A DNA stretch of 13,455 nt from Frankiaceae bacterium (GTDB lineage: Bacteria > Actinomycetota > Actinomycetes > Mycobacteriales > SCTD01), in NCBI GenBank assembly GCA_947479995.1, contig CANKBT010000052.1, positions 1 through 13,455 on the forward strand, given 5' to 3'. A model generated the notes under the pieces. It saw nothing but the letters and a program-made list of their open reading frames with translations. It ran no database searches and was not told where the DNA came from. Positions 6,627 through 11,998 of the stretch are shown here, one piece after another (within the stretch, counting starts at the first letter, position 1; each line of letters starts with the position of its first letter). Made by a program: the position numbers and the translations under genes.

Positions 6627-7742
6627 GTGAAGGTGGTCCTGGCTCCCGACGGCTTCGGCGGCACGCTGTCCGCGGCGGCCGCCGCCGCGGCCATGGCGGA
6701 CGGCTGGCGGCGCCGCGCCCCCGGGGACGACCTGCGCCTCGTCCCGCTCTCGGACGGCGGCCCCGGCATGGTCGAGGTGCTGCTCACCGCCCTGCCGGAC
6801 GCGCAGCTCGTGCCGGTGCAGGTCGAGGACCCGCTCGCCCGGCCGGTGACCGCCGCCGTCCTGCTCGACGGCACCACGGCGTACGTCGAGAGCGCCCAGG
6901 CCTGCGGGCTGCACCTGCTGGCGCCGGACGAGCGCGACCCCCTCGTCACGACGACCTACGGCGTCGGCCAGCTGCTCGCCGCCGCCCTCGACGCCGGCGC
7001 CACGCGCATCGTCGTCGGCCTCGGCGGGTCGGCCACGAACGACGGCGGCGCCGGCATGCTCGCGGCCCTCGGGCTGGGCCGCGTCGACGCGGCGGGCGCG
7101 CGGCTGCCGTGGGGCGGCGCGGCGCTCGCCCGCTGCGACCGGCTCGTCGGCGAGGTCGACCCGCGCGTCGCGGCCGTCGAGCTGGTCGCCGCGACCGACG
7201 TCGACGCCCGGCTGCTGGGCCTGCGCGGCGCCAGCGCCCTGTTCGGCCCGCAGAAGGGCGCCTCGCCGGAGGACGTCGCCCTGCTGGAGGGCGCCCTCAC
7301 GCGCTGGGCCGACGTGCTGGAGGGCGCCCTCGGCACCCGCGTGCGCGACCGCTCGGGCGCCGGGGCCGCCGGCGGGCTGGGTGCGGCGCTGATGGCGCTC
7401 GGCGCGCGCCGCGAGCCCGGCATCGCGCTGGTCCGGGAGCTGGTCGGTCTCGACGCGCACCTGGCCGGCGCCGACCTCGTGCTGACCGGCGAGGGCGCCT
7501 TCGACGTGACCTCGCTGGCCGGCAAGGTGGTGCACGGCGTCGCCCTGGCCGCCGCGACGGAGGCCGTGCCGGTCGTCGTGCTCGCCGGCAGCGTCGAGCT
7601 CGGCCGCCGCGAGGTCGCCGCCGCGGGCGTCGAGGCGGCGTACGCGCTCGCCGACCTGGTCGGGCTGGAGGCGGCCCTCGCCGACCCGGCCGGCTCGGTC
7701 GCGGCCGTGGCGGAGCGGATCGCCGGCCAGTGGTCGCGCTGA
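6627..7742 (+). CDS. Glycerate kinase family protein (actinobacterial variant)
   Basis: The 371-residue product from GTG 6627 belongs to the GlxK/GarK-type glycerate kinase family, which phosphorylates glycerate. Motifs are APDGFGGTLSA (6-16), LSDGGPGMVEVL (41-52), the central VGLGGSATNDGGAGM (130-144), LFGPQKGA, GAAGGLGAALMALGA and LTGEGAFDVTSLAGKVVHGV. Two usual motifs differ: APDSFKGS reads APDGFGGT, so the Lys is absent, and ADGGEGT reads SDGGPGM. I recall the same SDGGPG variant in the mycobacterial Rv2205c-type protein, which also lies near adoK, so this is probably a conserved actinobacterial subfamily whose true substrate is open. It diverges from nadA with 81 bases between them. No strong ribosome site is visible, so the start rests on homology. 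Confidence 0.88.
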   Translation: MKVVLAPDGFGGTLSAAAAAAAMADGWRRRAPGDDLRLVPLSDGGPGMVEVLLTALPDAQLVPVQVEDPLARPVTAAVLLDGTTAYVESAQACGLHLLAPDERDPLVTTTYGVGQLLAAALDAGATRIVVGLGGSATNDGGAGMLAALGLGRVDAAGARLPWGGAALARCDRLVGEVDPRVAAVELVAATDVDARLLGLRGASALFGPQKGASPEDVALLEGALTRWADVLEGALGTRVRDRSGAGAAGGLGAALMALGARREPGIALVRELVGLDAHLAGADLVLTGEGAFDVTSLAGKVVHGVALAAATEAVPVVVLAGSVELGRREVAAAGVEAAYALADLVGLEAALADPAGSVAAVAERIAGQWSR

Positions 7743-7768
7743 GCCGCCCGCAGCCGCGACCCGCGACG

Positions 7769-7774
7769 TACGCT
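7769..7774 (+). promoter_or_regulatory. Possible -10 box for the HesB/erpA gene
   Basis: TACGCT fits TANNNT in the 97-base gap after the kinase gene, predicting a leader of about 60 bases that ends with GGAGAAG just before GTG 7840. No clear -35 is present. Confidence 0.35.
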
Positions 7775-7839
7775 GGGAAGGCGACTCGCCCCGCCGCTGT
7801 TGGCACCGGTGAGACACCCCCACAGCCTGGAGAAGCCAC

Positions 7840-8217
7840 GTGACCGCTCCCGAGACCACCGCCCCCACCACCGAGGGCGCGACCGCCACCGGCGTCGTCC
7901 TGACCGACCCGGCCGCCAGCAAGGTCGCCGCGCTGCTCGCGCAGGAGGGCCGCGACGACCTGGCCCTGCGCGTCGCCGTGCAGCCCGGCGGCTGCTCCGG
8001 CCTGCGCTACCAGCTGTTCTTCGACGAGCGCTCGCTCGACGGCGACGCCGTGCAGACCTACGAGGGCGGCGCCGTCCGCGTCGTCGTCGACCGCATGAGC
8101 GTCCCCTACCTCGCCGGCGCGACGATCGACTTCGTCGACACCATCGAGAAGCAGGGCTTCACCATCGACAACCCCAACGCGGGCAGCTCCTGCGCCTGCG
8201 GCGACAGCTTCAGCTAG
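7840..8217 (+). CDS. erpA: HesB/IscA-family iron-sulfur cluster insertion protein (ErpA-like)
   Basis: This is an A-type Fe-S carrier of 125 residues that passes clusters to apo-enzymes in the cytoplasm. The three cluster cysteines are present: Cys52 in PGGCSGLRYQLFFDE and Cys118/Cys120 in the C-terminal SSCACGDSFS. The first 18 residues are a Thr/Ala/Glu-rich tail not expected to fold. GTG 7840 is preceded by GGAGAAG. It lies downstream of the glycerate-kinase-like gene in the same direction, and is followed directly by a strong stem-loop. The nearby Fe-S protein NadA is a plausible client (inference). I cannot separate ErpA from other A-type carriers by sequence alone. Confidence 0.93.
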   Translation: MTAPETTAPTTEGATATGVVLTDPAASKVAALLAQEGRDDLALRVAVQPGGCSGLRYQLFFDERSLDGDAVQTYEGGAVRVVVDRMSVPYLAGATIDFVDTIEKQGFTIDNPNAGSSCACGDSFS

Positions 8218-8229
8218 CCGCCCCGCACG

Positions 8230-8274
8230 CGCCGACGGCGCCCTCCCCGCACGCGGGGGAGGGCGCCGTCGGCG
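8230..8274. terminator. 19-bp stem-loop between convergent genes
   Basis: Bases 8230-8248 pair perfectly with 8256-8274 around a 7-base loop. The stem is almost entirely G:C and lies 12 bases after the erpA-like stop and 15 bases before the stop of the converging 64-aa gene. No T-tract follows on either strand, which is common in high-GC actinobacteria. Its symmetry would let it serve both directions. Confidence 0.75.
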
Positions 8275-8289
8275 TGTCGGGGCCGGGGC

Positions 8290-8484
8290 TCAGCTGCCGT
8301 ACGCCTCGTAGCCCTCGAGGCGGGCGGCGGTGTCGAGGTCGATCTCGACCGGGTGCGCCAGGCGCGGCAGCGGCGCGTACGACGACGGCAGGCCGAGCAC
8401 GCCGGTCACCTCCCGGCAGTCGTCGACCAGGTCGATGATCGTGTCGGGCTCGACGTCGGACGGGACGCGGGTGGAGAGGCTCAT
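8290..8484 (-). CDS. Small acidic protein of unknown function (64 aa)
   Basis: I do not recognise a family. The frame is convincing as a gene: essentially every third codon base is G or C, it starts at ATG 8484 just downstream of a clear promoter (TTGGGT, 17 bp, TACCGT), and it ends just before a stem-loop. The product is acidic (VEPDTIIDLVDDCREV, HPVEIDLDTAARLEGYEAYGS), has no signal peptide or membrane span, and contains one Cys. The first transcribed base is predicted at 8485, so the message is essentially leaderless. It shares a divergent control region with adoK that holds three copies of a palindromic operator-like site, which suggests co-regulation. Confidence 0.72.
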   Translation of the reverse strand: MSLSTRVPSDVEPDTIIDLVDDCREVTGVLGLPSSYAPLPRLAHPVEIDLDTAARLEGYEAYGS

Positions 8485-8491
8485 GGGGCCG

Positions 8492-8520
8492 ACGGTAGGG
8501 ACCTACCGGCCAGTACCCAA
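8492..8520 (-). promoter_or_regulatory. Promoter of the 64-aa gene (-35 and -10)
   Basis: On the minus strand, -35 TTGGGT (8520-8515) and -10 TACCGT (8497-8492) are separated by 17 bases. The predicted start at 8485 is one base ahead of the ATG. The first operator-like palindrome (8504-8515) falls inside the spacer and touches the -35, a position expected for repression. Confidence 0.6.
8504..8515. promoter_or_regulatory. Operator-like palindrome copy 1
   Basis: TACCGGCCAGTA differs by one base from the perfect palindrome TACTGGCCAGTA. It lies in the spacer of the 64-aa gene promoter. An overlapping inverted repeat, GGTAGG-GA-CCTACC (8494-8507), reuses its left half-site and covers the -10. 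Confidence 0.6.
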
Positions 8521-8523
8521 GGC

Positions 8524-8537
8524 CTACTGGCCAGTAG
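8524..8537. promoter_or_regulatory. Operator-like palindrome copy 2 (perfect)
   Basis: CTACTGGCCAGTAG is a perfect 14-bp palindrome midway between the two divergent promoters. Its centre is 21 bp from that of copy 1, two helical turns, so the same face of the DNA. Confidence 0.65.
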
Positions 8538-8563
8538 TGTCGGCCCAGGTCAGCAGCGCTTTT

Positions 8564-8579
8564 CCTACTGGTCGGTAGG
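8564..8579. promoter_or_regulatory. Operator-like palindrome copy 3, overlapping adoK -10
   Basis: CCTACTGGTCGGTAGG is an imperfect 16-bp palindrome of the same pattern. Its centre is 41 bp (about four turns) from that of copy 2. It overlaps the adoK -10 TAGGGT, so a bound protein should block adoK transcription. Confidence 0.6.
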
Positions 8580-8581
8580 GT
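8576..8581 (+). promoter_or_regulatory. adoK: Leaderless promoter -10 box for adoK
   Basis: TAGGGT has its last T seven bases before the A of ATG 8588, so transcription should start on the start codon itself. No ribosome site and no clear -35 are visible. Confidence 0.55.
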
Positions 8582-8587
8582 CAGCCC

Positions 8588-9550
8588 ATGCGCCTCGCCG
8601 TGACCGGGTCCATCGCGACCGACCACCTGCTCACCTTCGACGGGCGCTTCGCCGAGTCGGTGCTGCCCGACCAGCTCGCGCACCTGTCGGTATCGTTCCT
8701 CGCGAGCGACCTGCAGGTCCGCCGCGGCGGCGCCGGCGCGAACATCGCGTACGGCCTGGCCGTGCTCGGCGAGCGGCCGGTGCTCGTCGGCGGCGTGGGC
8801 GAGGACGCCGCCGACTACACCGCCTGGCTGGGCGCGCAGGGCATCGACACCTCCGGCGTCAAGGTGAGCGCCTCGGCCGCGACGGCCCGCTTCACCTGCA
8901 CCACCGACGACGACCAGTGCCAGATCGCCACCTTCTACCCGGGCGCGATGGCCGAGGCGGCCACGATCGAGCTGGCGACGGTCGGCGAGTTCGACCTCGT
9001 CGTCATCGCCCCGAACGACCCGGGCGCCATGGCCCGCCACACCGCCGAGTGCCGGGCCCGCGGCACCGCCTTCGCGGCCGACCCGTCGCAGCAGCTCGCC
9101 TTCCTCGACGGCGAGGGCATCCGCCCGCTCGTCGAGGGCGCCGCGTGGCTGTTCTCCAACGAGTACGAGGCCGGCCTCATCCGCGAGAAGACCGGCTGGA
9201 GCGACGCGCAGGTGCTCGAGCGCGTCGGCACCCGCGTCACCACCCTCGGCGCGCAGGGCGCCCGCATCTCCCGCGAGGGCGAGGACGACGTCGTGGTCGG
9301 CGCCGTGCCGGCGCAGGGCGCGCTGGAGCCCACCGGCGTCGGCGACGGCTTCCGCTCGGGCTTCCTGGCCGGGCAGGCCTGGGGCCTCGGCCTGGAGCGG
9401 TCGGCGCAGCTCGGCTCGCTCGTCGCCACGCACGTGCTGGAGACGGTCGGCCCGCAGGAGTACCCCTTCGACCGCACCACCGCGCTCGCCCGCTTCGCCG
9501 ACGCGTACGGCGAGGAGGCCGCGGCCGAGGTGCGCCCGCACCTGGCCTGA
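8588..9550 (+). CDS. adoK: Adenosine kinase, PfkB/ribokinase family (AdoK/CbhK type)
   Basis: This 320-residue PfkB-family kinase closely resembles, as I recall it, the mycobacterial adenosine kinase Rv2202c, which phosphorylates adenosine to AMP in purine salvage. Shared segments are AVTGSIATDH at the N-terminus, the substrate-side RRGGAGANIAYGLAVLG, TARFTCTTD, ATFYPGAMAEA, FAADPSQQLA, VTTLGAQGARI and LERSAQLGSLVATHVLE. The catalytic base is Asp253 in PTGVGDGFRSGFL; most family members have GAGDAF here. ATG 8588 is chosen because a TAGGGT -10 predicts a leaderless start exactly there. Upstream is a divergent region with three operator-like palindromes, one covering the -10. The stop lies 4 bases from the converging tusA-like gene. 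Substrate is inferred from similarity. Confidence 0.93.
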   Translation: MRLAVTGSIATDHLLTFDGRFAESVLPDQLAHLSVSFLASDLQVRRGGAGANIAYGLAVLGERPVLVGGVGEDAADYTAWLGAQGIDTSGVKVSASAATARFTCTTDDDQCQIATFYPGAMAEAATIELATVGEFDLVVIAPNDPGAMARHTAECRARGTAFAADPSQQLAFLDGEGIRPLVEGAAWLFSNEYEAGLIREKTGWSDAQVLERVGTRVTTLGAQGARISREGEDDVVVGAVPAQGALEPTGVGDGFRSGFLAGQAWGLGLERSAQLGSLVATHVLETVGPQEYPFDRTTALARFADAYGEEAAAEVRPHLA

Positions 9551-9554
9551 GCCC

Positions 9555-9800
9555 TCAGGCCACCCGCACCCGCAGGCCGGTGCCGACGTCGCGGGCCGCC
9601 TCGCCGAGGTAGGCGTGCCCGCGCATCCGGCAGAAGGCCGGCACGTCGGCCCGCGCCGCCGGGTCGTCGCTGACGACCTCGACCACGGTGCCGGCCGGCA
9701 GCCGCTGCGCGGCCCGCGCGAGCTCGACGACGGGCACCGGGCACGGCCGGCCGAGGCAGTCGAGCACGACGTCGGGCGGCGGCAGGCCCTCGGCGCTCAC
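9555..9800 (-). CDS. TusA-family sulfur carrier protein
   Basis: This small cytoplasmic sulfur-relay protein of 81 residues carries the family signature LDCLGRPCPVPVVEL. Cys20 of the CPVP motif is the expected persulfide carrier, and an additional Cys15 lies nearby. The rest shows the typical two-layer TusA fold pattern (VVEVVSDDPAARADVPAFCRMRGHAYLG, with SDDPAA and a central Cys). The GTG start at 9800 overlaps the stop of the NifS-like gene (GTGA), so sulfur donor and acceptor are made together. In streptomycetes I recall the two as one fused polypeptide (cysteine desulfurase/TusA), which supports a functional pair. It ends 4 bases from adoK's stop on the other strand. Confidence 0.92.
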   Translation of the reverse strand: MSAEGLPPPDVVLDCLGRPCPVPVVELARAAQRLPAGTVVEVVSDDPAARADVPAFCRMRGHAYLGEAARDVGTGLRVRVA

Positions 9801-10933
9801 AGGCCCTCGACCCCGGCGGCGCGCCGGACCTCGGCCACGGCGTCCGGCAGCACCGCGAGGAAGCGGTCGACGTCGTCGGCCGTCGTGCCGGCGTGCACCG
9901 ACACCCGCACGTTGCCGTGCGTCAGCACGCCCATCGCGACGAGGACGTGGCTGGGCTCCAGGGTGTCGGCGGTGCACGACGACCCGCTGCTCACCCGGAA
10001 GCCCCGGCGGTCGAGCGCCGTGAGCAGCGCCTCGCCCTCGGCGTAGAGGCAGGAGAAGGTCACGACGTGGGGGAGCCGGTCGACGGGGTCGCCGACGACC
10101 TCGACGTCGGGCACCTCCGCCGCCACGCGGGCGCGCACCCGGTCGACGAGGCCGCGCTGGCGGGCGGCCTCGGCCGGGCCGAGCGCCTGCGCGGCCTGCA
10201 GGCCGACCGCGGCGGCCAGCACCGCCGGCAGGTCGACGCCCTCCTCGCGGGCGGTCCCGGGCAGCGGCGAGCGCCACCGGGTGCCGGTGCGCACCGCCAG
10301 CAGGCCGACCGACGCCGGCCCGCCCCAGGTGCGGGCGTCGGCGGTGAGCAGCGACCAGCCGGCCGGCACCGGTTCGCGCGGCACCGCCTGCGCCGCGTCG
10401 ACGTGCAGCGGCACGCCGGCGGCCGCGCAGGCCCCGGCCACCTCGGCGACCGGCTGCCGGGTGCCGACCTCGTGGCTGCCGGCGGTGAGGCAGGCCAGCG
10501 CGGCGCCGCCCTCGAGCGCGGCGGCGAAGGCCGCCGGGTCGACCCGCCCGAGCCGGTCGACGGGCACGGCCGTGCCGTCGTCGCCGACGGCGTGCAGCAC
10601 GCACGAGTGCTCGACGGCCGAGTGCACCACCCGCGGCCCGGCCCGGCGGCGGGCCAGCCGGGTGCCCTGCACCGCCCAGCGGGCGGCCGCGCAGCCGCCG
10701 GGGGCGAGCACCAGCTCGTCCGGGCGCACCCCCAGGCCGTCGGCGAGGGCCTCGCGCGCGCCGTCGAGCAGCTGCCGGGCGCGGCGCCCGGCGCCGTGCA
10801 GGCGGGCCGGGTCGGCCCAGCCGTCGTCGAGCGCCGCGAGCAGCGCCGCGCGGGCCTGCGGGCCCATCGGCACCCCCGCGGCGGCGTCGAGCAGCACGGG
10901 GGCGGGCCCCGCGGCGGGGGCGGCGTGGGGCAC
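9797..10933 (-). CDS. NifS-like class V aminotransferase-fold protein lacking the PLP lysine
   Basis: This 378-residue protein has the cysteine desulfurase layout: LLDAAAGVPMGPQAR at the N-terminus (normally YLDNAATTP), VEHSCVLHA (His109), VDAAQAV (Asp179, Gln182), WGGPASVGLLAVRTG, and VSSGSSCTADTLEPSHVL with the persulfide-type cysteine. The residue aligned with the PLP Schiff-base lysine of SAHKxGGP is Thr202 (ADARTWGGP, codon ACC), and the preceding His is Arg201. The SGT phosphate-contact motif reads GGC, and NNE/NHE reads SHE. The frame is intact with normal codon use, so it is not an obvious pseudogene. It may bind sulfur without desulfurase chemistry, or act as a structural partner of TusA. 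GTG 10933 is favoured by a TAGCGT -10 that predicts a near-leaderless start; the longer open frame upstream runs through ctaC antisense. Confidence 0.88.
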   Translation of the reverse strand: MPHAAPAAGPAPVLLDAAAGVPMGPQARAALLAALDDGWADPARLHGAGRRARQLLDGAREALADGLGVRPDELVLAPGGCAAARWAVQGTRLARRRAGPRVVHSAVEHSCVLHAVGDDGTAVPVDRLGRVDPAAFAAALEGGAALACLTAGSHEVGTRQPVAEVAGACAAAGVPLHVDAAQAVPREPVPAGWSLLTADARTWGGPASVGLLAVRTGTRWRSPLPGTAREEGVDLPAVLAAAVGLQAAQALGPAEAARQRGLVDRVRARVAAEVPDVEVVGDPVDRLPHVVTFSCLYAEGEALLTALDRRGFRVSSGSSCTADTLEPSHVLVAMGVLTHGNVRVSVHAGTTADDVDRFLAVLPDAVAEVRRAAGVEGL

Positions 10934-10940
10934 GTCGGCG

Positions 10941-10946
10941 ACGCTA
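10941..10946 (-). promoter_or_regulatory. Near-leaderless -10 box for the NifS-like/TusA operon
   Basis: The minus strand reads TAGCGT, with the predicted start at 10934, one base before GTG 10933. No ribosome site precedes the GTG, consistent with a near-leaderless message. No clear -35. Confidence 0.5.
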
Positions 10947-11017
10947 GCCCGGACGGGTGGCGCACGGCACGCGCCGCGGGCGGGGCGCGGGCGCGCCCCG
11001 GCAGGAGGGACCGGGAC

Positions 11018-11039
11018 CGCTGGGATAGATTCGCCAGCG
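11018..11039 (+). promoter_or_regulatory. ctaC: ctaC promoter region: -10 inside an inverted repeat
   Basis: TAGATT (11026-11031) is the best -10 candidate for ctaC, giving a leader of about 67 bases. It lies inside an inverted repeat CGCTGG (11018-11023), 10 bases, CCAGCG (11034-11039), which could be an operator. The rest of the 171-base gap (10934-11104) holds a GC-rich palindrome at 10981-11000 and the ribosome site at 11089-11095; no small gene is evident. Confidence 0.4.
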
Positions 11040-11104
11040 CGACGAGGCGGCTGCTCAACGGCCGTCGACGCGCCCCAGTTCCCCGTGCAGGAAGGCCCGA
11101 GCGG

Positions 11105-11998
11105 TTGCGCACCATCCCCACTCCGGCCCGGCGCTCCGCGCGCCGGTCGGGCGGCCGTGTGGCCGCGCTCGCGGCGGCGGCTCTGCTGCTGACCGCGGGT
11201 TGCGACGCCCGTGAGGCGTACGAGAACTCGTTCAGCCTCGGCTTCCCCGACCCCGTCACCGAGGAGGGCGCGAACATCTACGACCTCTGGCTCGGCTCGG
11301 TCGCCGCAGCCGCCGCGGTCGGCGTCTTCGTGCTCGGCCTCATCCTCTGGGCCTGCGTCCGCTACCGGAAGCGCTCCGAGGAGCTGCCGCGGCAGGTCCG
11401 CTACAACCTGCCGATCGAGGTGCTCTACACGGTCGTGCCGCTGGTCGTCGTGTCGGTGCTCTTCTACTACACCGCGGTCAGCCAGAACTTCGTCAACGAG
11501 GAGTCCGACGACCCCGACGTGACGATCCAGGTCATCGGCTTCCAGTGGAACTGGCAGTTCGTCCACGACGACGGCGACGCCGAGACCGCCGACCCGCGCA
11601 TCACCGGCATCCCCGGCCAGCCGGCCGAGCTGGTCATCCCGGTCGACAGCAAGGTGCGCTTCGAGCAGACGTCCAACGACGTCATCCACTCGTTCTACGT
11701 GCCCAAGTTCCTGTTCAAGCGCGACGTGATCCCGGGCAACCAGCGCAACAGCTTCGAGATCACCGTGCGCGAGGAGGGTCGCTACATCGGCCGCTGCGCC
11801 GAGCTGTGCGGCGAGAAGCACGACCGCATGAACTTCTACGTGAACGTCGTGTCGCAGGAGGAGTACGACTCCTACCTCGCCGAGCAGTACGAGCGGGTCG
11901 AGCAGCAGGGCGACTTCGCGAGCAACCCGGAGGAGCAGGCCGCCTCCGCCAACCTCGGCAACGAGGACGAGCTGATGAACGAGGAGGGCGAGGAGTGA
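11105..11998 (+). CDS. ctaC: Cytochrome c oxidase subunit II (CtaC)
   Basis: CtaC is the CuA-bearing subunit of the aa3 oxidase; it takes electrons from cytochrome c (in actinobacteria from the bc1 complex) and passes them to subunit I. From TTG 11105 (ribosome site AGGAAGG, 9-base spacing) the product is 297 residues. It has an Arg-rich N-terminus, then a hydrophobic stretch ending in lipobox TAGC (Cys33), so the mature protein is probably a lipoprotein. Membrane spans lie at about 62-84 and 104-124. The CuA domain has His195, Cys231, Glu233, Cys235, His239 and Met242 (RYIGRCAELCGEKHDRM), and the aromatic motif QWNWQF at 147-152. The C-terminal tail is acidic. The alternative GTG at 11159 would remove the charged n-region and is less likely. 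The stop overlaps ctaD (GTGA). Confidence 0.96.
   Translation: MRTIPTPARRSARRSGGRVAALAAAALLLTAGCDAREAYENSFSLGFPDPVTEEGANIYDLWLGSVAAAAAVGVFVLGLILWACVRYRKRSEELPRQVRYNLPIEVLYTVVPLVVVSVLFYYTAVSQNFVNEESDDPDVTIQVIGFQWNWQFVHDDGDAETADPRITGIPGQPAELVIPVDSKVRFEQTSNDVIHSFYVPKFLFKRDVIPGNQRNSFEITVREEGRYIGRCAELCGEKHDRMNFYVNVVSQEEYDSYLAEQYERVEQQGDFASNPEEQAASANLGNEDELMNEEGEE

Noticed and set aside
10981..11000. GC-rich palindrome in the NifS-like/ctaC gap
   Set aside because: Its near-perfect symmetry leaves almost no loop and it consists only of G and C, so chance is likely.
9893..11104. Upstream extension of the ctaC frame
   Set aside because: It runs antisense through the NifS-like gene. The TTG at 11105 has a ribosome site and gives a proper lipoprotein signal.
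10934..11821. Upstream extension of the NifS-like frame
   Set aside because: It is antisense to ctaC and has no desulfurase motif before VLLDAAAG.
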